A stretch of DNA of 64,000 nt. Origin: Dactylellina haptotyla (lineage: Eukaryota; Ascomycota; Orbiliomycetes; Orbiliales; Orbiliaceae). Every line of letters starts with the position of its first letter. Within the stretch, counting starts at the first letter, position 1. The stretch lies in NCBI GenBank assembly GCA_031310005.1, contig CM062382.1:1302001-1366000 (forward strand), written 5' to 3'. The position numbers and the translations under genes were made by a program. The notes under the pieces are model-generated. The model ran no database searches and was not told the origin of the DNA. It worked only from the letters and a program-made list of their open reading frames with translations. Shown piece by piece: positions 22,462 to 34,040 of this stretch.

Positions 22462-25400
22462 GTATCCGCTCGGAAAGAAAGAGACGAAGGCAGGAAAGAA
22501 GAAATAACAGTAAGAAAAAACGAAATAAATAAAACTACGCTGTCGGCTGAAGTAAATACCCCTCGGACCTAATATAGGAAATAAGTATATCGTATCACAC
22601 GATACAAATATTGGCAAGCCCTACAGGCACCTCCTGTCTATTGCTTCTTCGTTACCCTTCCCCCTTGCGTACGTTTACTTTCTGAAGCTGTGGCTCGACT
22701 TTTAAGCAGATCATATCGCAATGCCCGAGAGCGGCTCTGGCCTGGTGCCTGAAAACAGCAAGAACTATCGGCCGGGGCGGTACCTCTGACAGGTGTAACA
22801 TATTAACCCTCCCCAGCCCAATAAGTCGAAACCCCGTCCGGTCAAGCAGGCATCCCCCATCACAGCAAAACATCTTTCCGGGGCTTCCAGGAGCCTTCCA
22901 CTCGGTTAGCAGGCTTGGGGTCCCTTTCGTGCTGGGTGGGTCCGCTCCATCTCCACTGATCTTCGTTTCGCCGATTCAACGTCGTGCATACTGCGCCAAC
23001 ACCAAACAGGGATTTTACGGGAGAGCTAAAACGACCACAACCGCAACAATACCAGCAAAATGCGAACTGTCTCTCCTATTCTTCCTATCTATTCGCTTGT
23101 CTGATTTGCTATCGTGGTCGACTTTGTATCCCGTTTGCTTTTTATTTCTCTCTCTTTCTCGATTTATTACAACTGGCGAGATTCTGGGGTTGGCGGTTGC
23201 CTGATCCAACTCGAATTCCTCTTTCAGCCTGTCTGTATATCCATTTGTGTGTGGGTGAGCGTTTGAGCGTGCGTGCGTGTCTGTCTACTCGCACCGCTCG
23301 ATGATCTGGCCGCCACCCTACTGAGGTATGCAGGTATTTGCATTTCGCGTACAAGGCAAGGCTAGATTCTAAGGATCTTTTTCCCTCTTCCTCCTCCCCG
23401 TAGAAGTTTCTTTTCTTGATCCCGAAATCCAAAATAAATTCTCCTATCGAAATGGTGGCTTGCAAGAAGGAGGGGCAGTAGCCTGCTTGTACCACCGTGC
23501 AGGAAGGCTTACTAAAATCACACCCGGACAAGTCACATCTTGTGCATATACTCTCAAAATAATTCTACGAGAAGGCTTAATTGGGCATTAAGGAATCGTC
23601 ACAGGCTCGGATATGTGGATCTCAACGAATGATGTTATGCGCACATCTATTGAGGCTCTGCCAACTTGTCTGGCGAGGGTCTCATAATGACTAAACCCAT
23701 ACCATGCTACCGTAGCGAGGAAAATATGACAAAAACACCCCCTAACAGATACGAATGCATCTGAACGATAACTCGCAGATCCATACCAGACAACCAAGGC
23801 TTGGACGTCCTCGTCCGCGGCTGAACTTCAGGTGTTCGCAACTGCTCCCTCCGGAAGGTCGATTATTCCGCTTTTGCATACGTGCGCCTTTGGAATATAA
23901 TTATAGACAGAACGACTACCAAGCGACGACGGCGAACATAAAATTTTCAATCCTCGACGGAATTCCGGAACTCTACGAATCATCTAGCATTCGGGGAGAT
24001 TCAAAGAGAAGGGTTGTAACTATCGGACAAAATCCACGCGCCTTCGGCCAAATTTTTAATACCTTGTGCAAGCCGGTACCATAGTGACGTTGCAGAGGAC
24101 CAAGGCTAGACCTGCGCACAATGTGTCACCTGAATTCAAACCCAACGGTATCTTCTAAGGCCTCATGGAACGCGGGGCCATTTTAAAGGAACTCCGTGAT
24201 CCAACATCTTACGAAGCTTCCCTCTCAGGTAGATAGATAGAAAGTGAGAGAAAACAGGCTGCGGTGACGATGCAGTGTTCCTGCAGTGCAGATCTGGTTC
24301 TATTGCGTCGGTCGAGTCAAGCTTTTTTCCTCGCTCCCGTAGACACGTCCCCTTTCCTTTCCCTCGTGCCTGCCCGTCCCATCTTTCTCGTCTACCGCGA
24401 TACCAGAGAATACCCCTCCCGCGAGCCTCGATCCTCCAAACAATAAGCAGGTCTTTCCTACAGGTAACTCTAGCCGTGCTTGTGCATTTACTGCGTCAGA
24501 AACCAACACACTCAAGCCCGATACCAGGATCCAGGGGGATAATCCAGATTTCAATTGTTTCTCAAACATCCTTCCCGTTGTCTCCTCCTGGCAGCCCTGT
24601 CGTCGAAATACAGTTTTTGGAACCGTCCCTTCCTCCCCTTGGTTTTTCCAACCCCTGTGTGTAGCTCTCGTCTATCCGGCACTCCCATTGGTCCAAACGC
24701 CTTTTCCTTGCTTCGACGAGAGCCGTTGTCGTAGACGTTACTCCTATCGTTCTCTTCCTCCTCCTTACTAGCCAGCCAAGCTTTTTTACAAACGTTGCGC
24801 CAGCGAGCGTTATCAACTACGACATGTTATTTTTGTTATTTTCATGTTTAACACACACCGCTCGCGTAGCGTAGTGCGTGCCCCTCCAACCGCAAGCACA
24901 ACCATTTACGTAATTCCCACTCCTCACACGCACGCACGCCTGCGCAAGCCCCTCCAACCCTGTTCCCCAATCTACCAGCTACTTGTCGCAAATGGCAACA
25001 ACCAAGTGTCTCTTTTATATTACAACAGCGAAGATCGATCTCTCTTCTCCAACTCATTTCGCGAATCGAACTCGCCTCTCGAAACACTCGTATCTTAAAA
25101 GAAAGGAAAAATCCGAGACGAGCGACATAGGTCTCGTGCTCTATTAATTCCAATTCCAATTCCAAGGCCAAGGTCAAGGTCAAGGATATGGGGGAAACCT
25201 ACGAGATGCACGTCATTTCAATTACCTCATTCAGAAGATACACATATACCGCCCTCGGATATTAATATATTCCAAAGATAACGTTTTTAAAGCACACGTC
25301 CCTCTCGCGCATGTCCGTCGTCTATTCCTTAGTATTCTGTCGATCTTAGCATTTAAGCTACGGCATTGGTAAATCAAGCTTTCTCGTGATTTCGATGGTG

Positions 25401-26229
25401 AAATTTGACAATTCCCATTCCCCCCTCTCTCCGTAGAACCATAATGGAAAAAATCTCACCCGCTTCATGAAACTGATGCCCCAGAAAATCGCCCATTCCC
25501 ACAACAGCAACTCACCCCTTCTATATATAAACTAGAATAAAATAATTTAATAACCCAGCCGGGTTATTTCTCCTCGGAGCGAATCAATGAAAAGCCTCCA
25601 ACTTAGCGAATCAGAACCGTAAAGACCACTATCTATCGTAAACGCACATATGTATCGAAGAGGAGGAGGTATCATGTAATTTATGAGAGATAAAAATGAT
25701 AAAACGGAATAAGCCGTGCCGACCCCCCAAAAAACGGCGTTCTTTCATAACCATTACCGCTTGTGACATTAAACAGACATTGATATCTTTCGTAATCGTG
25801 AGAAAACTGCGTAAAGGAAAGAATATACACTGAACGAGAAGAGTGAAAAGGAAAAAGGAAAAAAGAAGTGAATCGAAAAGTGTGAAGGTTAAAAAAAAAA
25901 GGGGGGGGGAGTAATCATTCAAGTGACATCTTCCATCGGAAAGCGAAAAGAAACCCATAGCCTCCAAAAGAAAAGAAAAAGCCTGATGTCTTAATCCCCG
26001 AGATAAAAAAAGTTGACGAGGAAGCGGGAAGAACCAAAAACCGCCACAGAAAGAAAAGGCGGCTTGAAGCTAAAAAGTCGTAATCCAAGAGAAACGGCAT
26101 GATTCAAAAATGGCGAAAAGGGAGAAAAACATCATGAAGTTGAAACCGCCAATAAGCCATCATCACAAAAACAACGGTTAAAAAGGAATCACAAAGAAAA
26201 TAATACTAATAATAATACCAAAGGTTAAC

Positions 26230-29200
26230 TCAAGCCTCCTCCTTGGTCTTCCCGCCGAAGAAACCCAAAAACTTCCTCGGCGAGAGCGTATTCTCCTTCT
26301 TCGCTGGTGACTTGCCCCTCTCCATCCGCGCATTCAACTCGTCAATCGACGAGATTATATTCACCATTTTATTTTGCGAAGTAGTCGCATCTGCCCGTTT
26401 CGTCATCGACGACCGGGCGGAGCTCCCACGCTCGCTGATACTCCGCTCCTTCATCCGCTCGCGAGGATCCCGTTCCCTCGGCGTTCCCGGTTCCCGTTCG
26501 CGCGCCCTCGAATCAGCTCTGGACACCCCGGCATCCCGATTCCGGCTTCTGTCCTCGACTTCAGGCGTATCTCGGTTACCCTTCCTATCTCTCCGATCTC
26601 GGCTCTTAGCCCTGTGCTCGCCTCTTCTCTCCCGCTCGACACGAACAATCAACGACCTGACATCTTCGTCGTCCGGCGGGGCTAAGAGGCCGCTGCTATT
26701 GCCTACTCCGTTCTCGTCTCCAAGGTCCCTCGATTTGCCGCCACCAGCTTTGGAAGGTTTCGGAATCATTGACATTCTACCTCCCTTCTTGTCGTCCTCT
26801 TCGGCGTCATGTCGGTCGATCCTTGAGATTGTCCGCTCTCTTTCGAGCTCCTTCTTCAATGCCTCCCGCTCGTTCCTTGCCTCCTCCAGACGTTGTTTCG
26901 CCCCAGTACGGTCTAGCAACCTCGCCTCCCTCTCTGCCTTGAGCCGTTTCTCGAGTTCCCGCAAACGCAAGATCCATCGCCTCTCGTTCTCATCCGTAAC
27001 ATCGTCGAGAGAGGCAATCGTGTTATTGATCGCCAGGGTGTTGGTATCAGGTGCTGGGTCCGGCGAGGCTCTAACGACAGAATTGTCTGCAGCCGTCAGG
27101 CTATCCCGCGAGGCAACACTGGCAACGCCGCTTCGGAGGGGTAGCTTGGAAGGCTGTAATCGCACGACGTTAAGTTCGGCCTATAGCGCACAACGAAATA
27201 AATGATTAGTTGGTATTTGTTGGTAAAAATAAAATTAAAACCCCTGGTCAACAGCGATAACAACCCGCTGATAATACCTATAACAGGATAGTGGGGGAAA
27301 AATAAGAGGGCATACCTTCAATAGCCGGTTCTCAGTCTTCAGCTTGGTGATTTCATTTCGCATGGAAGATTGCTCGCCGACTCCATCCCGAACCATAGCC
27401 TCAAGCCTTTCCAGCCTGCGGGTCCGGGTTTCTAGCGTGTTTTCCACAACACTTTGCGTTTCAAGTTTGGTCAGCATTTCGTTCACACCCTTGCTCGGAA
27501 AAGAGGCATCATCAATTGCCCAAAAGGAACGCGCCACAGCCGAGGAGTGGAGTCAATTGACATATTGTCGACCTTCCTCCGTTGAACAACAACAAAGAAG
27601 TAGGCTAATTCAGCCCTTTCATGTAGTCATCGGCAACAATTGTAATGACAACAACAATCAAAAAGCAAAGAAATCTTCAACTTACGCATATTCTTTCCAC
27701 AAATCCCGTTCTATATTCCTAATCCTGGTCTTGAACCCTGTCAAAACAGTCTCTAGATTCTTTGCGGCCGCAAGAACCGATTTCGAGAATCCTGGCAGGT
27801 GACCGTTGACGCTTGCATCAGCAGATAAGACGGCCCCTCCCTTGCCAATGAGTTTGTTCTTGTCTGCCCACTCGGTTCCACACAGCGCGGAAAGTCTTAT
27901 CCACAGCTGAACTAGTAGCGAGTTTCGTTCGGCGAGCTGTTCCTTATACTGGATCTCCAGCTGTGACAGGGCCTTGGAGTCCTTGCTACGTGCCTTTTCA
28001 AGCTCTGCGAGTTGTGATTGGTGTTGGGCGATCTGACGACGAGATTTGTCGTGGTTAGTCTGAAGGGTTTCGGCGACCGCTTTGTCGGATTTGCGGGCTT
28101 GTCGCTCCTTTTCAAGGAGGTCTTGTAGTCTACGCATCTCGAGGGCCTGGTTTCATGATTTGTAAATATTTCTGAACTTGTAAAAAAGATATGTGGATAA
28201 TATGACATACCGTATTCTCTAACAGATTCTCGCGATCTTTGAGGACGCGGTCCTTATCAGCCAGATCAGTTTTGACCCTACCAATCTCTTCCATACGCTT
28301 CTCGAGCTCTTGGTGCAAGTGTACAACCGCCTGTCAAAAACTTTGTTAGATGACTCGAAAAGTAAGTGAATGACCAATTGATACCAACCTTGAGAACATC
28401 GGCTTTACTGCCAACATCACCGATTGCTTCACGTATCGAGCCCTCGAGCTCAGCAAGCTTGTCTTTCCACTCCTTAACTTCGGTTTCGCGACGAGCCAGA
28501 CTCTTCTTAAGCTGTCTAGCGGCTTCCTTCATGTTAAGGATTTCCTACACGTATTGTCAGCTCAAAAAAAAGGATACACCCAGTATAGCAACCGTAGACG
28601 TGACGTACCTGATTTTTATCTCCCACCAACTTCTCCATCTCAGCTTTATTCATGTTCCTCGTCTCATCCATCAGCTTCCTCTCCTCCAACAACCGATCAC
28701 TCAAACTCCTCGACCGCTCTTTCTCATCCTTCAACCCTTCCTCCAACGACTTCATCGCACTCTCCAGCTGTCCAATCTTGATCTTATCACTATCCTGCTC
28801 CTCCCTCAGGAACGCAATTTCGCCCTGTGCGCTCTCTTGCTGCACCCCCAATCGTTCAGATTTACTCGTCAAATCGTGAATCTGCTTCTCCAACGTCGTC
28901 ATCTCCGCCTCGTTATCATTAATCAGCTTTTGTGATTTCTCTAAGTCCCCTTCAAGCTCCTGCACCCGCGTCAGCCGCTCCTGCGCGGAATCCTCCAACC
29001 GGACAACCACAGTGCTCAATGTCCGCATCTCTTCCTGGAGCGCCCCAAAATTCTCGTCCTTATTACGGAGATCCTCCTCGAGCTTCTCCATCTCCGCCAC
29101 GCGGATATCAATCTCCTCCTCCAACCTCTGGATCTCTTCCTCCGCCTCCTCCTTCAAATTGTCAAAGTCCTGCTCTAACTCCTCGCGCAGCCGGGCCTGC

Positions 29201-31859
29201 TCGTTGCGTTCCGCTAGGACAACCTGCAAGTCGGCGTTCAACACTTCTAGTTCGTCTTCATACTCCGCCGCTAGGTCACCAAACTCCTGCCGCTGAATCA
29301 CAACCTTGTCCATCTCCCGCAGCTTCGTTTCCAGCTCAATCTCCAAATCTTGAATCTTAAGCTTATGTTCCGAAATCTTATCCCGTAGCGCTCCGTTCGC
29401 GTTCTCGTAGTCCTCGCGCTCCGCGTCCGTCATATGATTCTGCGGGTTGCTGCTCACTCGACTAATCGCTCGGTCGTAATCACTGACCTGCACGAGTTGG
29501 TTGTTCTCCCTGGGTAAGCCTAGCTTCAGCTCCTCGATCTCCTGGTAAAGTCGTTCCTTCTCGCGGTTGCGCGATGTGAGCATGGACAGCTGCGCGCTGA
29601 CTTCACGCCGTAGATCCTCATTCTCTAGCCGCAGTTGGGAGACAAGGGTGTTATCCGAGTTGATAGATATCGAGCTGCGTGTTCGATGGTTCATATCGTT
29701 CACGGGCGGTGCCTGCGCAGCGGCCTTGAGATCCCAAACTTCCCGTCGTAGGCTTGCGTTATCGTCTTCCGCCTGTTTTCGACGATTGGTCTCGCTCTCG
29801 AGGAAATCACGAAGAGTTTCCTAATCGAAAAAAAACAAGCAGAATTCAAGGTTAGATGTGTACCTTCGTAGACGTGAGCAAAAATGTAACAGAATATACG
29901 TACGGTCTCTTCTCCGCCACCGGCCATGCCGCGGACAATCTCACTCAGACGTTCGCACTGGCTCTCCTTTTCCTTGACTTTACTCCTCAGCGTCTCGACC
30001 TCCACTTCGACCTTCTCGGTTTGCTCCTTCCAGTAGATAACTTCAGTCTCCAGGGTGGTGATGTCTGCCTTGTCATCCGCATCGTCGCTACCGTTACGGG
30101 TGCTGCTGGTATCGCCCGCCTTCTCCAACTGCTTGATGCGCTTCTTCAAAGTTTTGATATGACTCTTCAACTGGGTATTCTCCACCGCCAGGATGCCGTT
30201 TTCGTTCTGTAAAGTCTTCACGCTCTCCTCGGAAGTTTTGTCAAGGCGATTGTTGAGATGAAAGACTTTTATTCGTAAATCCCAATTCTCCTTTTGCAAC
30301 TTGTCGATCGTGCCGGACTGTTCTTTGAGAGTCATGCCACGTCCACCACCGGGCTTTTTAGTGGGAGAGAAGGACCCGTTCGAGGCTTCACGTTTGCGGA
30401 AGTCCCGAGCGATGGTTTCGGGGACCTTGATATTGCGTATCTGGGCGTTGAGCTGGGTTTCGGGGGGTAAGGGGTCGCTGGCGGTGACCCGGGCCCTAGG
30501 TGTTTCCGGTGCGGAGTCGGACTCGGCACCGGAGTCCGACCTGCCCTCCTCGTCAAGATCTTCGAGCACTTTTTCGACCGCAGCGTTCATGTTGACCGAG
30601 CTGGCGACGCTGCCGGACGAGACGTTGCGGCGGACGACTCTATCCGTGCTGAGCCTGTTGGATTTGCTACTCCGACGTTCATCAAACCCGAAATCGAAGT
30701 CGGCTGAATCACGATTCCGGCGGGATGGTGCGTCCCCGTTATCCTCGATGTCTGAGACCTGTTCGCTGCCAACTGAGCTGATACTGCTGCGGCTCCGCTG
30801 GGTTTTAAGGCGGGGGCGTCGGACGGTGGTGTCCGTGGATGTGATTTCGTTGCTCAGGCCAGATTTTTTGGCTGGCTTGGGGGTCATGTACTGGCTGCTG
30901 ATCGCACGAGAGATATTGCGAGCCTTTGCCATAGTCGAAGGGCTGGAGAAGGATTCCAGACTGTCAGAGGCCGGAACGGACCTGCTAGAGTAGCTCTCGT
31001 CTTCGTCTCCCGTGGGGAGCTCGGGCATGGGGGACGATGCCTCGGATCTGACTTTATCAGAGGAAACGGCGAGGGAGGTCCTGCTGAGCTTGGATTTGGT
31101 GGTGGGCTTGTGATCCGTCTTTTTGTCCTTCCGGTACGCAGATGCGGGGACGGAAGGGGGCCCCATGTCTGATACCTTCCGCTGGGTGGTGGTCGAGCCG
31201 TGATGTCGGTCGACGGAGAGCTTGGATTGGTGCCTGGATTTCGGCTTGGAAGCTTTGAGGGAGTCGCCTGGCCGTATGCCGCCCACTATGGAGAGATCGG
31301 CGTCGTTGTCCCCGGCCCCGGGCTGGAGGAAAGGATCGGGAGTGCTGTGCCTGAAGGAGGACTCGACCTGGGCGAGCTCCTTCTGCTGGTCCGCGGGGAG
31401 GGAGAGGTTTGTGTGGTCCGCGACGGAGAAGTCGTCGTCGTCGTCGTCTTCTTCCTCCTCCTCAGAAAGGACGGGGCTGTCACCACGGCGTTCTTCGTTG
31501 TGGCGGTCATTGCCATCGTCATCGTCACGGTCAACGTCGTCTTCGTGGTAGTGATGGTCGTCACGGTCACTGAGGTCGTCGTCCGGGTCAATGGCACTCA
31601 ATTGCTCGTCGTCGTCCTCCTCAGAGTCGGAGTCGGAGAGCTGGGTGGATTTGAGGGGGGAGGGCTTGGTCATTGCGGGGGATATCAGGTCCGGGGAGTC
31701 GGCCCTCTTGTTGTTATTGGGGTTGTTCTTTGCGTAGGACGATGAGGTCCGTATCTGCTGGGTGATGTTGCGGCGGACGGGAGGGGAGGACGGGTAGACG
31801 GGGGAGATTGGCGAGGGGAGGTCGTCGTTGTCGTCGTCGGCGGAGGTGTTCTTGGGCAT
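26230..31859 (-). CDS. apsB: ApsB/Mto1-type microtubule-organising centre protein (CM1 motif)
   Basis: Seven exons: 31859-29904, 29820-28609, 28544-28389, 28330-28211, 28146-27686, 27493-27316 and 27180-26230, joining in frame to 1677 residues. Residues 1-490 are acidic, Ser-rich and probably disordered. The centrosomin CM1 motif lies at about residues 505-545 (MTLKEQSGTIDKLQKENWDL, then RIKVFHLNNRL) and is the site that recruits the gamma-tubulin complex in Mto1, Pcp1 and centrosomin. A long coiled coil follows to about residue 1380, then a basic, Arg/Asp/Glu-rich tail. In Aspergillus ApsB acts at spindle poles, septal and cytoplasmic organising centres and is needed for nuclear positioning. 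The intron between exons 5 and 6 is the least certain: its only frame-compatible acceptor is GAG at 27496-27494. The ATG at 31859 is the first in this exon, but an upstream exon is possible and is listed separately. Confidence 0.88.
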
Positions 31860-32115
31860 GGTCAGGGCGGGCTGGGGCGGATGCAGCACGGCGAAGGCAT
31901 CTGTGGGGATTGTTTCCTACAAGCGGTGGTGAAGCTGGTGGTGTTATATTCGGATTATTATTATTGTTGTTGAAGTTGAAGTTGAGCTGTGTGCTGTGCG
32001 GCGAGGTGTAATTGGTTTGTTTTTTTCTTCGTTTGTTGCCCAGCACACCCTTCGCTCAGATTGCTGCCGTCAGTCTCGGATCCATCGCCCGAGGAACACA
32101 CAGAACACCACTCAC

Positions 32116-32343
32116 CTCTTGTTTACCCTGCTGTTTACTCGGGTAATGATGATGATGCTGGTGATGGCAGAGACGATGGTGGTGATGGTGATGATGGACA
32201 GGACGATATTCAGGAGGTTCGTTCAGGGACGGGTCTGTGGTAATAGCAGCCCCTGCTAAGAAGCCGTGTGCAGTGCTCGTGCTTGGTGCTCTGTGTGTAT
32301 GCAGCCCCTTCACACCGCGCCTCTGCTCTCTCCCTCCAGCCAT
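32116..32343 (-). other. Possible upstream first exon of the apsB-like gene
   Basis: An ATG at 32343 opens 76 codons ending at a GTGAGT donor (32115-32110) in phase 0. Upstream of the ATG at 31859 the frame stays open for 19 codons back to a TAG acceptor at 31919-31917, also phase 0. Splicing over 199 nt would add 95 residues. Against it, the encoded sequence is low-complexity (His-rich, from a GATGGT-like repeat), so this may be an intron in the 5' UTR instead. Confidence 0.35.
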
Positions 32344-34040
32344 CGCCCCATGTCATCCATCAGCTCACTCATTCACTACAATTCTCGCTCTCGCTGCGGT
32401 TATCTTTCCGATCAGATGGCCCACCATGTCCGGACCGACAGCATGGCCAGCTGGCATACAGTCGACTCCTCCTCTTCGATGGAAGGAGGGGGAACTCTCC
32501 CCTCCCCGTCATGCCCGTATACATGTACATAGATGTAAAAATATTGATTAATCTGGAGGGAGAGGTGCGATGGTAAATGTTTCAGAGACAGATCGAATGC
32601 TTCATGCAAGGGTATTGCGATACTCCAGCTAAACTTCTCTCGCTCTCGTTCAGGACCAGGGGCGCTTCCGCCCAGGCCGTCCCAGTCCAGGACTAGCTAG
32701 CTAGCTGCTGGGCCCACCCCAACTAACGAACGAGCCCATCATGCCGATTTGGAAGTGCAAAAGTTCTAATCGATAAATCAGACAACGCCCGCAGGGATCC
32801 TTCTTATCAGGACATTGTTATAGCGGTGCTCTCGTGTAGACACCAGCCGGTGTCCACGGACGCACGTCGTCGCTGTCGCTACACGGGCGTTCTGCTGTTC
32901 GTGCTGCGATCGCGGGGCGGCACTTTGCGGGACTTTTACGCTTGTAATTTATCATATTCTGTTGCTTAGCACCGACTGAGCCCCCTGGACAAACAGTGGC
33001 AACGTGAAATATCTCTCGATAAAGGAGGATAGTGTTAGGATAAAGCGACGTTTTGTCTGATCCTTCGGCTTGTACGCGCGTACGTAACGCCCACCCGGCG
33101 TTCGAGACACTGAATTGCTTTCCTCGATGGCAAGTGCTTGAAACAGAAGCTGCCTGTCCGGCCTCGTTATTGTGCTGACGACGGCTGCATTCGTAACCCT
33201 TCCCTTCGATATTTCGTTCATCCGTCCAGACATATATATCCGATATATCCACTGCCCTCCTGCTCTGTATCCACCGTCGTCTCTTTCTCTCACGCCGTTA
33301 TCCAAGGAGGCTCTGTGTGAGCACGACACTGCACTTTGGGCCCTCTCTCTACCCCCGATATATATCCACCCCAGAACCAGAACCAGAACCAGGCTTACCG
33401 GCCAGCGGGATCGTTTGTGACAGGCAGCCTCGACGCCAGCTTGCCTTGCGCCTCTGGCCTGACTAAGTGGCCCTTCACCGGCATTGGTAAAACCTCTCTC
33501 CCTCCCCCCCCCCATTCTGCTCTGATATTTTCTCTCCTCCTTCACCCTCACCTTCACTACCCTCTTCGAGTGCACCGTTGGATTGCAGCCCCGCGTCACC
33601 AAGGACGGGATCAATCGTCGACTCCTACCGCTCTGCTGCTGCTTGTCTTTGCCTCAACCGAGCTTGAGACACCAACCAACCCACCCGCATTCGTTCTCAA
33701 AATCCTTCTCTCCTGCTGCCCGTCCTCCCACCCTCTCCCTCTTCCCTCCTTCCACCCCTCCACTACTCGTCTCTACCGTTCACCTCTTCCTTCGTATCAC
33801 TATTTTCCCCTCCGTAGAAAATACAGTCACCATCATCACCATCACCATCTCTCGTTCGTGCTGTACAATAAATTTCTCTATATCTTCCTTTTTCTTTTTT
33901 GTTGTTCGCCACTTTGGGAGGATTCGTAAGCGCCCTGGTCTCTAACCCAACAACACACCCCGTTCCAAAGATAGCGCACCTACCCCAGACTGCACCGCAC
34001 CGCCAGCCAGGAACGGCTTCCTGATAGCATCCAAGCAAAC
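32344..34040. promoter_or_regulatory. Divergent promoter region between apsB-like and PB1/UBA genes
   Basis: Both neighbouring genes start here and run apart. Long C/T-rich tracts at 33490-33800 directly upstream of the plus-strand gene are typical of strong promoters or 5' leaders in filamentous ascomycetes. An (AACCAG)-like repeat occurs near 33371-33392 and a TAGC repeat near 32693-32706. No convincing coding sequence is seen. Confidence 0.5.

Larger units (their letters stand above)
20962..26229. other. 5.3-kb stretch without convincing coding sequence
   Basis: This stretch lies between the start of one large minus-strand gene and the stop of the next. Six-frame reading shows only short open frames without recognisable domains. 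It contains a (GAGAAC)4 repeat at 21254-21277, a perfect 11-bp inverted repeat at 22386-22421 and a 20-bp palindrome at 22442-22461. A (CCAATT)-like then (CAAGGT)-like tandem motif lies at 25147-25185, and there are many pyrimidine-rich tracts from 24300 to 25100. It probably combines a long promoter and 5' leader of the coiled-coil gene with the 3' UTR of the apsB-like gene; a noncoding transcript cannot be excluded. Confidence 0.5.

Noticed and set aside
26243-27205. 320-codon plus-strand open frame over the last apsB exon
   Set aside because: It mirrors the charged repetitive tail of the minus-strand gene, is Ser/Arg low-complexity and has no recognisable fold.
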